From CAUZIZ01 sp965218775 (GTDB taxonomy: Bacteria; Acidobacteriota; UBA6911; RPQK01; JAJDTT01), in the NCBI GenBank assembly GCA_965218775.1, contig CBDCLS010000003.1:434001-498000 (forward strand): 64,000 nucleotides of DNA. Direction: 5' to 3'. Shown piece after piece: positions 1 through 8,793 of this stretch. The notes beneath the pieces are model-generated. The model did not search any database. It was not told the DNA's origin and worked only from the letters and a program-made list of their open reading frames with translations. The stretch's first letter is position 1, and the number at the start of each line of letters is the position of its first letter. Made by a program: the position numbers and the translations under genes.

Positions 1-672
1 CAGATTGGGGTCATGGCCCCGTTTCGAGGTAAAGGCAAAGACCTCTTCGACCGGACCGCCTTCCCCTTCCGCTTCCTGCATCGCGGCCGCCGCGATCCAC
101 TGAATCGCATCTACACCGTGGATCGATTGATTCATCAGTGCGCCGCCACCATCCAGGGCCTGCGTTCCCTGCCACCGATCGGGAGCATAGTAGGCGTCGT
201 CCCGCCACCAAGGCACATAGGTGCTCACCGCGGCCAGGCTTCCAAAGCGGCCCTCCCCGACCGCCTGATGTAGGAGCTGGACAACCCGGTTGAATCGCTG
301 AGGAAAGATTCCTCCAAGTTTGATCCCCGCCTCCTCTGCTACTTCAATCATCTGATCCACCCGCTGCGTGGTGATTTCGAGAGGCTTCTCGCAGAGGACA
401 TGGACCCCGCGGCTGGCGCAGGCCTGGGTCGGCTCGAGATGGGCTCCGCTGGGGGTCGCGATGGTCACCAGGTCGGGACGGGTTTGATCCAGCATCTGCT
501 CGTAGTCTGCAAACCAGGAACAGTCGAAGTCGGCGGCGAACTTTCTGCCCTTCTCCTCACCGCGGCAGCAGCCGGCGACGAGTTCCAGGTTGTCCAGATC
601 CGCAATCGCTCGGGCATGAATGTCGGAGATGGCTCCGACTCCGATGATGGCAATTCGGTAGTTCTTCGTCAC
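1..672 (-). CDS. Gfo/Idh/MocA family oxidoreductase (C-terminus cut by window edge)
   Basis: Probable NAD(P)-dependent oxidoreductase of the Gfo/Idh/MocA family, whose members act on sugars, inositols and related polyols. The gene reads leftward and runs off the window, so about 224 residues are visible of a usual 330-400. The N-terminus is a Rossmann fold starting YRIAIIGVGAISDIHARA. It is followed by VTIATPSGAHLEPTQ and the family hallmark CEKPLE near residue 95. The later part has LDGGGALMNQSIHGVD, typical of the substrate-binding half. The start chosen is a GTG at the upstream end of the frame, with only a weak GGATC before it. Nothing visible fixes the substrate. Confidence 0.88.
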   Translation of the reverse strand, partial: MTKNYRIAIIGVGAISDIHARAIADLDNLELVAGCCRGEEKGRKFAADFDCSWFADYEQMLDQTRPDLVTIATPSGAHLEPTQACASRGVHVLCEKPLEITTQRVDQMIEVAEEAGIKLGGIFPQRFNRVVQLLHQAVGEGRFGSLAAVSTYVPWWRDDAYYAPDRWQGTQALDGGGALMNQSIHGVDAIQWIAAAAMQEAEGEGGPVEEVFAFTSKRGHDPNL

Positions 673-956
673 TTGATCCTCACTTGCTTGGGCTTGAGCC
701 CTGCAGTTTACAACGAAAGGGCTCTCATGCGTCAGCCCCCCATGAAGGGAGCACACGAAGTTGCCCCCAGGAACACTCCGTCCCCTGCTCCCAACAGAAA
801 CACCCTGTCCCTTTCTCGATCAACACATTTTGGGCCTTCGGCGTCGTGGTGGTCGAGGCGTCTTCTGGAGACGGTCAGGGGAATCCTCGAATGGGCTTCA
901 CTCATCATGCTATTTTGTAGGCTGTAGATCTCGACACGATCAGGTGAGATGGAGCC

Positions 957-2111
957 ATGCGGATCTTCAAGCTGTTGCCCAAGAACCTCTTCCGAAACCC
1001 ACTCAGGACGCTCCTCACTCTCAGCAGCATTGCCGTTTCTCTCTTTCTTGTCGCCACCCTGATCTCCATCTTGGAACAGCTCACCAATCCGCCCGAGACT
1101 CCCGATTCGGGGCTTCGCTTGATTACTCGCCACAAGATCTCGCTCTTCAATGTTCTGCCGTATGCCTACCGGGACAGAATCGAGTCCGTGGAAGGTGTCG
1201 ATGCAGTGGTGGGGTCGATGTGGTTCGGAGGCCTTTACGATCATTCCGGAAGCGATCAAATGCTGGCGCAGTTCGCCGTCGATACCGACCACTTCTTCGA
1301 AGTCAATCCGGATATGGAGCTGCCCCAGAACCAGAAGGAGGCCTTCCTCAAAGATAGGGCCGGCGCGATCGTTGGCGACTCCGTAGCCGACCAGTTCGGC
1401 TGGAGCGTGGGCGACACTGTCCATACCAAGAGCAATCTTTTCCCGGTCGAGGCGATTGAGCTCAAGATTCACGGAATCTACAGGGGTGGAGGAGACCAGG
1501 GAGGCGGACTCTATTTTCACTGGGAGTACTTCAACGAGGCCATGAACAAGGCCGACTTTACCGGAACCTTCTCGATTCGGGTGAGCTCTCCCAGGTGGAT
1601 TCCGGTCGTTGCTGAGAAGATCGACGAGATGTTCAAAAATACGTCCACTCCCACCAAGACCGAGACAGAAAAGGCCTTCATCCTCGGCTTTGTCTCCATG
1701 CTGGGGAACGTGCAGCTACTGATTAGCGGCATCTGCTCGGCCGTGCTCTTCGCCGTCCTTCTGGTAGCCGCCAATACCATGGCTATGTCGATTCGAGAGC
1801 GCGTCCGTGAAATTGGCATCCTGAAGGCGATCGGTTTTCGCAAGGCCCAGGTTCTGGGCTTGCTGATGGGCGAGTCCCTGCTACTCTCCGCTGGAGGGGC
1901 CTTTCTGGGCAGTCTTGCCGCCAGGTTACTCCTTTCCGGCCTGAACATGACCGCCCTCAGCGGAGGGTATCTTCGAAGCATCGACGTCAGCCCTTCCATT
2001 CTGGGATTCTGCACTCTGTTGGGTTTGGCGGTCGGACTTTTCTCGGCTGGAGTCCCTGCCTGGAGGGCTGCTCAACGGCCCGTGGTGCAGGCATTGAGGA
2101 ACGTGGCCTAG
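957..2111 (+). CDS. MacB/FtsX-type ABC transporter permease (first of two)
   Basis: Inner-membrane permease of the FtsX/MacB (type VII ABC) class, 384 residues. An N-terminal membrane helix (about residues 17-38, LLTLSSIAVSLFLVATL) is followed by a ~200-residue periplasmic domain. Three more helices lie in the C-terminal third, with the FtsX-like core AMSIRERVREIGILKAIGF near residue 285. It opens a four-gene operon (permease, permease, HlyD adaptor, ATPase) with gaps of 7 bp or less. These transporters do not move substrate through the membrane core; they act as mechanotransmitters for periplasmic export or lipoprotein extraction. The substrate is unknown. The start is the first ATG, with GGAG unusually close to it. 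Confidence 0.9.
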   Translation: MRIFKLLPKNLFRNPLRTLLTLSSIAVSLFLVATLISILEQLTNPPETPDSGLRLITRHKISLFNVLPYAYRDRIESVEGVDAVVGSMWFGGLYDHSGSDQMLAQFAVDTDHFFEVNPDMELPQNQKEAFLKDRAGAIVGDSVADQFGWSVGDTVHTKSNLFPVEAIELKIHGIYRGGGDQGGGLYFHWEYFNEAMNKADFTGTFSIRVSSPRWIPVVAEKIDEMFKNTSTPTKTETEKAFILGFVSMLGNVQLLISGICSAVLFAVLLVAANTMAMSIRERVREIGILKAIGFRKAQVLGLLMGESLLLSAGGAFLGSLAARLLLSGLNMTALSGGYLRSIDVSPSILGFCTLLGLAVGLFSAGVPAWRAAQRPVVQALRNVA

Positions 2112-2118
2112 GTCTTTT

Positions 2119-3276
2119 ATGAGAATCCCGTTGAAATACAATCTTCGCAGCTTGTGGGTCCGGCGTGTGAGTACGCTGATGACGGCCCTCGGCATCGGGC
2201 TCACCGTGGCCGTCCTGGTCATCATGATGGCCCTGGTCAGGGGACTCGATGCGACCTTTGTCGAGACAGGATATGAGACGGATCTGGTCGTCATCCGTAA
2301 GGGCTCCCAGAACGAGACCAACAGCTATTTCAACCGCGACCTATTCCAGACGGTCAGATTTCTGCCCGAAATCGCCCGTGACGAGGACGATCAACCCTGG
2401 GCCGTCGGAGAGATCATTGTCGTCATCAATGCTGAGCGACGGGAAGGCGAGACCTCGAACATCGTCATTCGAGGAACCTCCGATCGCGGTTTTCAGATGC
2501 GTCCAGAGGTCCGGATTGTCGAGGGCCGACGACACCGCAAGGGCGTGCGGGAGCTGATCGTGAGCCAATCTCTTTCCCGACGATTCAAAGATATGGCCCT
2601 CGGTGACACCCTGCGAATCTCCGAGAACGACTGGGCGATCGTGGGGCTTTTTGATGCCTCAGAAACCGCCTACGGCTCAGAAATCTGGGGCGACTATGAC
2701 GAGATCTGTCTGGCCTGGGATCGTCCCATCTACGTCTCCATACTGGTCAGGGCAGCCTCGCCTCAGGGGGTCGACGACATCCGCAAGCGGATCGAAGAAG
2801 ACCGCCGAATCCAGCTTCAGGCGATCCCTCAAAAGGAGTACTACCAGGGCCAGACGATCTCCTCGGTTGGACTCAAGGCGCTGGGCTCGTTCATCGGTAT
2901 CGTTATGGGGATCGGCTCCTGTTTCGCCGCCATGAACATGATGTTTGGCACCGTGATGTCTCGCTTCAAGGAGATCGGCACGCTGAGGGTCCTTGGATTC
3001 CGAAAGCGAAACATTCTGGCCAGTTTTCTGATTGAAGCAATCTTGATCGCTCTGCTGGGTGGTGTCATGGGCTGCTTGATCGCGCTTCCGGTGCACGGCA
3101 TCTCGACCGGAACCACCAATTTTTCCAGCTTCAGCGAGGTGCTGTTTCAGTTTCGGATAACCCCTTCCATCTTGCTGCTGGCAGCCGCTTTTGCCGGGCT
3201 GGTTGGGATTCTGGGAGGATTTCTCCCGGCACTGCGGGCGGCTCGGCTGCAGTTGCTTGAAGTCCTGCGCGACTGA
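2119..3276 (+). CDS. MacB/FtsX-type ABC transporter permease (second of two)
   Basis: Second FtsX/MacB-type permease, 385 residues, starting 7 bp after the first. It has the same plan: an N-terminal helix at about 15-38 (TLMTALGIGLTVAVLVIMMALV), a large periplasmic domain, then a C-terminal trio of helices beginning near residue 255. The motif MSRFKEIGTLRVLGFRKRNI matches the conserved cytoplasmic loop of the family. The two permeases differ clearly in sequence, so a heterodimer like LolC/LolE is more likely than a homodimer. The stop overlaps the start of the adaptor gene (TGATG), which suggests translational coupling. Confidence 0.9.
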   Translation: MRIPLKYNLRSLWVRRVSTLMTALGIGLTVAVLVIMMALVRGLDATFVETGYETDLVVIRKGSQNETNSYFNRDLFQTVRFLPEIARDEDDQPWAVGEIIVVINAERREGETSNIVIRGTSDRGFQMRPEVRIVEGRRHRKGVRELIVSQSLSRRFKDMALGDTLRISENDWAIVGLFDASETAYGSEIWGDYDEICLAWDRPIYVSILVRAASPQGVDDIRKRIEEDRRIQLQAIPQKEYYQGQTISSVGLKALGSFIGIVMGIGSCFAAMNMMFGTVMSRFKEIGTLRVLGFRKRNILASFLIEAILIALLGGVMGCLIALPVHGISTGTTNFSSFSEVLFQFRITPSILLLAAAFAGLVGILGGFLPALRAARLQLLEVLRD

Positions 3277-4424
3277 TGAACAAGGACCTGAGTGCGCTTC
3301 GAATCGATCGAAGCAAGAAGAAACCACAAGCGGGGAGAACCGGCACCTGGCTGATCGTGTTGGTAGCCTTCTTGCTGGGCGCGGTGGCTTCCTTCGCGCT
3401 ATTCCATTCGTTCGTCTCGGATTCGAGCGGGCGAGCCCAGTCTGAGGGCGACGCGGCACCGCAGCAGCCGGCGACGAACGAAGTGCAGCAAGACGGTGGA
3501 TCCGCTGAGAATTCGGAAGAGGCTGGCCCGGTCCTCATCGTCTCAGGCTATATCGTGCCCCACCACCGAATCGAGGTCGGTTCCAAGATCGTGGGCAAGG
3601 TGACCTGGGTCGGCGTCGAGAAATCAGACCTGGTCGAGCAGGGCCAGCTACTGGTCAAGCTGGACGACCGCGAATTCCAGGCACAGCTGGAACAGGCCAA
3701 GGCGAACTTGAGGTCCGCGGAAGCGCAGCTGGCTGAGCTGGACGCCGGCTTCCGACCCGAAGAGATCGACCGGGCGGAGGCAGAGCTGACACGGAGCAAG
3801 GCAGACCTCGAGAACGCCGATCTGGAGTACCAGCGGCTGCAAACCCTGCTTCAGACGGGTGTGGTCTCGAAGCAGCTGGTGGACAACGCCAGAACTCGAC
3901 GGGATATGGCCCAGGCGGCGGTGGGAGTGGCCGAGAAGAACCACCAGCTGTTTGTGCTGGGTCCGCGACAAGAGAAGCTCCAGTCGGCCAGGGCGGAGGT
4001 GGAGCAGCGCAGCGCAGCGGTCAAGTACTGGCAGAGCCAGTTGGCCGAAACCGAGATCCGAGCACCCATCAGCGGAACCATCCTGGAAAGGATCGCAGAG
4101 GTGGGCGAAATGGTCTCCACCTGGTTTGCCGGTGGCGCTGTGGTGGTTGCCCTGGCTGACCTGAACGACCTGCAGGTGGAGTTGGACATCAGCCAATCCG
4201 ATTTTCACAACGTATCCGAAAAACACGACTGCCGCATGTCACCGGTGGCCTATCCGGAACGAGAATACCTCTGCGAGCTGGTGGAAACGGCTCCCGAGGC
4301 CAATCGCCAGCGGGCCACCATCCAGATAAAGGTCCAGATAAAGAATCCCGACGGCTATCTTCGGCCGGAAATGGATGCCCAGGTTACCTTCTATCGGCAA
4401 GAGGCAGAGAAGAGCGGAGACTAG
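3276..4424 (+). CDS. HlyD-family periplasmic adaptor (membrane fusion protein)
   Basis: Membrane fusion protein of 382 residues that would join the inner-membrane ABC complex to an outer-membrane channel. A cytoplasmic basic stretch precedes one membrane helix (about residues 24-46, TWLIVLVAFLLGAVASFAL). A short linker leads to the first half of the lipoyl-like domain (GSKIVGKVTWVGVEKSDLVEQGQ), a long alpha-hairpin/coiled coil (about 115-245) and the second lipoyl half (TEIRAPISGTILERIAEVGE). A beta-barrel part ends the protein. It overlaps the preceding permease by one base and lies 2 bp from the ATPase gene. The outer-membrane partner is not in the operon. Confidence 0.92.
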   Translation: MNKDLSALRIDRSKKKPQAGRTGTWLIVLVAFLLGAVASFALFHSFVSDSSGRAQSEGDAAPQQPATNEVQQDGGSAENSEEAGPVLIVSGYIVPHHRIEVGSKIVGKVTWVGVEKSDLVEQGQLLVKLDDREFQAQLEQAKANLRSAEAQLAELDAGFRPEEIDRAEAELTRSKADLENADLEYQRLQTLLQTGVVSKQLVDNARTRRDMAQAAVGVAEKNHQLFVLGPRQEKLQSARAEVEQRSAAVKYWQSQLAETEIRAPISGTILERIAEVGEMVSTWFAGGAVVVALADLNDLQVELDISQSDFHNVSEKHDCRMSPVAYPEREYLCELVETAPEANRQRATIQIKVQIKNPDGYLRPEMDAQVTFYRQEAEKSGD

Positions 4425-4426
4425 AC

Positions 4427-5113
4427 ATGCCAGAGGTGCTCATAGAGACGCTTGGAGTCAGCAAGATCTTCCACCGAGACAGCACTGAGATCCGTGCACT
4501 GGAGGATATTACGCTGAAGGTGCTCTCAGGCGACTTCATCAGCCTGATGGGTCCTTCGGGATCGGGTAAGAGCACCCTGCTGAATATCATGGCAGGCATC
4601 GACAGACCGAGCAGCGGAGAACTGCGAATCCTGGATGTCGAGGTCGCATCAATGAGCGACGACGAGCTGGCGGAGTGGCGCAACCAGCACGTCGGTTTCG
4701 TCTTTCAGCACTTCAACCTGATTCCGGTGCTGACGGCCTTCGAGAACGTGGAATTACCCTTGCTTCTGACTAGTCTATCCAAGAAGGAGCGACGGGAACA
4801 CGTCGAGACCGCACTCAACCTGGTCGGCCTGGCGGATCGGATGGAGCACTATCCTCGCCAGTTGTCCGGAGGACAGGAGCAAAGGGTGGCCATCGCCCGG
4901 GCCATCGTCACGGATCCGACCTTCATCCTGGCGGACGAGCCCACCGGAGATCTGGATGCCGAGTCGGCGAAGGAGGCCCTGGACGTCCTGGCCGCCCTCA
5001 ACCAGGACTATGGCAAGACGATCATCATGGTGACCCACGATCCCAAAGCTGCCGCCTACGCTTCGGTCAAGCACTACCTGGAGAAGGGCGTGCTCTCGGT
5101 GGCGCCGGAGTAG
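4427..5113 (+). CDS. ABC transporter ATP-binding protein (MacB/LolD class)
   Basis: Cytoplasmic ATPase driving the upstream permease pair, 228 residues, a normal length for LolD-like subunits. Walker A is GPSGSGKST (42-50), the signature is LSGGQ (146-150) followed by EQRVAIARA instead of the commoner QQR, Walker B is FILADEPTGDLD (167 onward), and the switch His is in VTHD (about 204). All catalytic residues are present, so the pump should be active. It starts 2 bp after the adaptor stop and is the last gene of the operon. A repeat-filled intergenic region follows. Confidence 0.95.
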   Translation: MPEVLIETLGVSKIFHRDSTEIRALEDITLKVLSGDFISLMGPSGSGKSTLLNIMAGIDRPSSGELRILDVEVASMSDDELAEWRNQHVGFVFQHFNLIPVLTAFENVELPLLLTSLSKKERREHVETALNLVGLADRMEHYPRQLSGGQEQRVAIARAIVTDPTFILADEPTGDLDAESAKEALDVLAALNQDYGKTIIMVTHDPKAAAYASVKHYLEKGVLSVAPE

Positions 5114-5192
5114 CGATTCGAGCGAACCGAACATTGGTGCGATCAGGCAACCGCGAGATCCTGAGCTGAAACTTGAGGTGTGTTGCATTCAC

Positions 5193-5446
5193 TTCGGCGT
5201 TCGCATGTTCGGTGTTCTGCGGTTTGTGATTTAGCCTTTTTTGCTTGCTCTCGAGAAGGCAACCGTTGGAAAGGCTGAACCGCAGAATATCGAACAGGCG
5301 AATTTCGAAGGCTAGGAAGACGGTTCGGCGTTCGCACGTTCGATGTTCTGAGGTTCGTGATTTAGCCTTTTCCTTGCTCTGGAGAAGGCAACCGTTGGAA
5401 AGGCTGAACCGCAGAATATCGAACAAGCGAATTTCGAAGGCCGGAA
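5193..5446 (+). repeat. Tandem pair of palindromic TTCG-word repeats
   Basis: Two consecutive modules of roughly 120 bp (from about 5193 and 5324) are nearly the same sequence. Each is itself an inverted repeat: an arm such as TTCGGCGTTCGCATGTTCGG, ending in GTTCTGCGG, pairs with an arm reading CCGCAGAATATCGAACAGGC about 45 bp later. The rest of 5114-5580 shows no coding signal. It sits between the 3' ends of the ABC operon and the convergent amidohydrolase genes. The short TTCG/GTTCG words vary slightly from copy to copy. Confidence 0.85.
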
Positions 5447-5580
5447 GAAGCCAAAGAGGAGATCCTTTGACACTCACTGTTCGTGCAGAAGTTTCTTTCT
5501 CGAATGTGGACAGCGCCTCTGGGGGCGGCACTAAAACCGCCAACAGGCCTGGAAACGTCTGCTGCGATAGGACCTGCGAC

Positions 5581-6684
5581 CTAGCCTTCGAATCGATATA
5601 AGGCCCGCGCGTTGTCCGCTAGAATCCTTCGCCTCAAGGGAAGGGGCAGGTGGCTCGGAAGGGCGCGATCGGGATTGTCAAAGTCCCAGTGAGGATAATC
5701 GGTCGCGAAGAGAAGCTTGTCGTTGGAATCGAGCTGTTCCAGGAGCTGTTGGAGATACTTGGCCTTAGGAGGCTCTTCCATGGGCTGGGTGGTGATCCAG
5801 AAGTGTTCCCTGATGTAGCTCGAAGGAGGGCGACTCAAGTAGGGCACTTCCTGGCGAAGGCGCTCCCAGCTGCGATCGAGTCTCCACGCCAGTGGCGGTA
5901 TCCAGGCAAAGCCGCCTTCGATCAGTACAATCTTCAACTCCGGGAAGTGTTCGAAGACCCCCTCGTAGACGAGGCTCATCACCTGGGCCTGAAATGCCTG
6001 CGGCATCCCGGCATGATCCTCCAGATAATGTGAAGGCCATCCGGCCCCCGTGATGGGACGTCCGGCGGTACCACCGAAGTGAATCCCCACCGGAAGGTTG
6101 TTGCGGACTGCGGCCTCATACAACTTCCAGTACTTTCGGCGTCCCAGCGGCTCACTGGTACGGGCGGTCACGAGGACCTGGACAAAACCAGGATGCTGGC
6201 TCGCTCTATCGATTTCCTCTGCGGCCAGATCTCCGTCCTCGTAGGGCACTACCATCGAGGCCCTCAGTCTCGGCTCCGGCTCCAGCCAATCCTCGACCTG
6301 CCATTCGTTGACGGCTCGGGACAGGGCGGCACCATACTCCAGATTCTGCTGCCTGCCGGCTGCCCTCAGGCAGTTCAGAACTCCGTACTCTATATCCCAG
6401 GTGTCTAGGAGCTGGCTCTGCAGGAATCCCAGATCGGAGCCGGGAGGATGACCGGAGGGGGGCCAGGCGTCATGGCGAGCGGCGTTTTTTCTGGCTCGGG
6501 GATAGCTCGTGCCGTAGAAACCTCGGAGCCCGATCATCTCATGGTAGCGGCGCCAGCGATCAGGCAGATACCGGTAGAGCGTCTCATCCGAGGGCACGTC
6601 ATTATGGATGTCAGAATCGATGACGGACATCTTCCGGGCTTGTCCGTCCAGCTTCCTGGGCTCGATCGTGGGTGTAGTAACCAT
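5581..6684 (-). CDS. Metal-dependent amidohydrolase (Amidohydrolase_2 type)
   Basis: Predicted TIM-barrel hydrolase of the amidohydrolase_2 / ACMSD-like group, 367 residues. The N-terminal metal-binding DxH is in VIDSDIHND (about residues 21-29), a further His is in GIHFGG, and the conserved late Asp is in FATDYPHWDFDNPDRALP. No signal peptide is seen, so it should be cytoplasmic. It lies 24 bp downstream of a paralogue with the same motifs, and the two form an operon. Relatives hydrolyse or decarboxylate cyclic and aromatic acids; the substrate cannot be read here. Confidence 0.85.
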   Translation of the reverse strand: MVTTPTIEPRKLDGQARKMSVIDSDIHNDVPSDETLYRYLPDRWRRYHEMIGLRGFYGTSYPRARKNAARHDAWPPSGHPPGSDLGFLQSQLLDTWDIEYGVLNCLRAAGRQQNLEYGAALSRAVNEWQVEDWLEPEPRLRASMVVPYEDGDLAAEEIDRASQHPGFVQVLVTARTSEPLGRRKYWKLYEAAVRNNLPVGIHFGGTAGRPITGAGWPSHYLEDHAGMPQAFQAQVMSLVYEGVFEHFPELKIVLIEGGFAWIPPLAWRLDRSWERLRQEVPYLSRPPSSYIREHFWITTQPMEEPPKAKYLQQLLEQLDSNDKLLFATDYPHWDFDNPDRALPSHLPLPLRRRILADNARALYRFEG

Positions 6685-6708
6685 ACTTCTTGGCTCCTCT
6701 CGACTTGA

Positions 6709-7758
6709 TCAGAGGCGGTAGAAGAAGCGCGCGTTCTCGGCTCGAATCTTGGACAGCAGCGGCTCCGGCAGTTCCGAGGGCAAGGCCTCATCGCGCCCGT
6801 CGAAGTGCCAGTGCGGATAGTCGGTCGAAAACATCAATAGATCCTCAGATTCGAGCTGTTCGATAATCTGCATCAGGTGCTCTTTGGCCGGAGGTGCGTC
6901 CAGGGGTTGCAAGGTGAGCCTAAAGTGCTCCCGAATGTATTCTGAGGGGGGACGCTTGATCCAGGGCGTATCCCGGCGCAGACCCTTCCATTCCTTGTCC
7001 AACCGCCACATCAGCGAGGGCATCCAGGTGAACCCTCCCTCGATCAAGGCCACCCGAAGTTTGGGAAATCGATCGAATGCTCCCTCGGCAATCAGACTGA
7101 GCACTTGAGACTGGAATACCTGCGCCATTCCGGCGTATTCCTCCAGATAGGTCGAAGGCCAGCCGCAGGGAGTTGGGGGGTTGCCGGAGGCACCGCCGAA
7201 GTGGATTCCCACTACGAGATCCTGGCGAACCGCCGCTGCATAGATGGGATCATGGCACTGATTGCCGTAGGGAACGTGGGATCTGACGGGGAGAAGGACC
7301 TGAACGAATCCTGGATGTCCGCCCAGGCGATCGATCTCACGGGCGGCCAGCTCCGGATTCTGGCCTGGTACCATCAGGGAGGCTCGCAGCCGGGGTTCAC
7401 GGTCCAGCCAGTGATCTCTCTGCCAGTTGTTCAGTGCAGAAGCCAATGCCGCCGCCAGGTGCGGATCGTGGACACTCTGCACCCAGTAGGAACCGGTCAG
7501 GATTCCGAATTCCAGGTCCCAGGCATCGAGAGTCCGCTGTCGCAGCAATTCGAGGTCGGAGCCAGTTGGATCCTCTGGATCCGGTTTGAGGTCAGGTCGG
7601 AAGGAGGTCGGAGCTCCGGCTGGGTAATCGTTGCAGTCGGGTCCCACAAAGGCGGACTCGTTGATGTAGGCACGCCAGTGGTCTTCCAGATAGGGCTCCA
7701 AGGCTTGCAGCCCTGGGAACTGGCTGTGGATGTCGCAGTCGATCAGACGTTGAGGCAT
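6709..7758 (-). CDS. Metal-dependent amidohydrolase, paralogue of the next gene
   Basis: 349-residue paralogue of the downstream amidohydrolase, sharing RLIDCDIHSQFP at the N-terminus, GIHFGGASGNPPTP in the middle, IEGGFTWMPSLMWRLD and FSTDYPHWHFDGRDEALP near the end. The metal-binding DxH and the late Asp are intact. It is the promoter-proximal gene of the pair. No good ribosome binding site precedes the ATG. Tandem paralogues of this family often act on related substrates or as hetero-oligomers; that is inference. Confidence 0.85.
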   Translation of the reverse strand: MPQRLIDCDIHSQFPGLQALEPYLEDHWRAYINESAFVGPDCNDYPAGAPTSFRPDLKPDPEDPTGSDLELLRQRTLDAWDLEFGILTGSYWVQSVHDPHLAAALASALNNWQRDHWLDREPRLRASLMVPGQNPELAAREIDRLGGHPGFVQVLLPVRSHVPYGNQCHDPIYAAAVRQDLVVGIHFGGASGNPPTPCGWPSTYLEEYAGMAQVFQSQVLSLIAEGAFDRFPKLRVALIEGGFTWMPSLMWRLDKEWKGLRRDTPWIKRPPSEYIREHFRLTLQPLDAPPAKEHLMQIIEQLESEDLLMFSTDYPHWHFDGRDEALPSELPEPLLSKIRAENARFFYRL

Positions 7759-7903
7759 CTACTATAGATAACAAGAATAACAAGATATAGGTAATCGTCG
7801 ACTTGCGGAAACGTACCACGTAGGCAGGCGTTATACAAATCGCCGATCGGTTTCTGGCGGCGGCGCGCTAAAGAAGAGCGCTTCAGCAGTCGATGTAGTC
7901 CTC

Positions 7904-8416
7904 ATGACTTTGATCTATCTCGCCTTGACAGCGATCGCCTTGTTGGCAGGTTGTTCGCAGGCCTTCAGCACCGTATCCGAACTGAAGCACTACCCGATCC
8001 GGGACCTGAAAGGAGTGCTGACCCGGTCAGATGTCGCCCTGGACCCAGAAATCACCAGTGACGGCAATGGATCCCTGCGCGTAAGTGTCGACCAGACGAG
8101 CACCATCCGTCTCTATGAAACCGGAAACCTGGACGTGGAGAATGCCAGGCTGACCTACCGAGCCAAGGTTCGGACCGAGAACCTGGATGGCCGGGCCTAC
8201 CTGGAAATGTGGTGCCAGTTCAGCGGCAGGGGCGAATACTTTTCCCGCGATCTCAACTCACCCCTCACCGGAACTGTGGACTGGTCGGCCGAAGAGACCC
8301 CCTTCTTCCTGAAAAAGGGAGAAAACCCCGACAACATCAAGCTGAACCTCGTAGTCGAGGGCAAGGGAACCGTCTGGATCGACGACATCCATCTGCTGAA
8401 AGCACCGCTGAAATAG
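7904..8416 (+). CDS. Lipoprotein with a beta-sandwich-like body
   Basis: 170-residue predicted lipoprotein. The N-terminus MTLIYLALTAIALLAGCSQA carries a good lipobox (LAGC), so the mature protein should be lipidated at Cys17. The body (SLRVSVDQTSTIRLYETG, ARLTYRAKVRTENLDGRAY, GTVWIDDIHLLKAP) has the look of carbohydrate-binding or discoidin-like beta-sandwiches that end in a conserved WIDDI/L strand. No enzyme motif is visible. It stands alone between a divergent amidohydrolase operon and an intergenic inverted repeat. Confidence 0.75.
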   Translation: MTLIYLALTAIALLAGCSQAFSTVSELKHYPIRDLKGVLTRSDVALDPEITSDGNGSLRVSVDQTSTIRLYETGNLDVENARLTYRAKVRTENLDGRAYLEMWCQFSGRGEYFSRDLNSPLTGTVDWSAEETPFFLKKGENPDNIKLNLVVEGKGTVWIDDIHLLKAPLK

Positions 8417-8459
8417 CCGGCCGACTCAGGCCTTTCCCAAGCCATTTGTGTTTACTTCT

Positions 8460-8718
8460 TGCCCCTTGCCCTCGCCCGTGCCCTTGCCCTCGCCCTCACA
8501 CCTGCCTTAGCCTGTGCCTTTGCCTTCCCCTTACGCTTCCGCCTTCCTTCCGGCTATTCCAAACAACAATCTTTATCCCGTGTTTCTGCTTTGAAATCGT
8601 TTCTATGCTGGTCGGGTTGATTAAGAGCCTGGAGGGAAGGGATGAGTCACGGTCAAGGGGGAAGGCAAAGGCACAGGCTAAAGCAAGTTTGAGGGCGAGG
8701 GCAAGGGCAAGGGTCAAG
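8460..8718 (+). repeat. Large inverted repeat of GCCCTTGCC-type words
   Basis: The left arm (about 8460-8535) is built from CCTTGCCC/CTCGCCC words. The right arm (about 8652-8718) is its reverse complement over some 65 bp with few mismatches; for example GGAAGGCAAAGGCACAGGCT pairs with AGCCTGTGCCTTTGCCTTCC. About 116 bp of unrelated sequence lies between the arms. No gene is seen between the lipoprotein stop at 8416 and the next start near 8794. The same words recur in the repeat at 32664-32777. Confidence 0.85.
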
Positions 8719-8793
8719 AGCTAGACAGTTACCCAAAGCCAGACCCCAACCTGTCTGGTCAGCATCAGTCGATTGGTGATATCTTCAGGGGAC

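Noticed and set aside
5193..5446. CRISPR-like repeated units
   Set aside because: Only two units of ~120 bp, each palindromic, without short regular spacers or cas genes.
7105..7767. 220-codon plus-strand frame over an amidohydrolase
   Set aside because: Shadow of a metal-site-bearing gene; no recognisable protein features.
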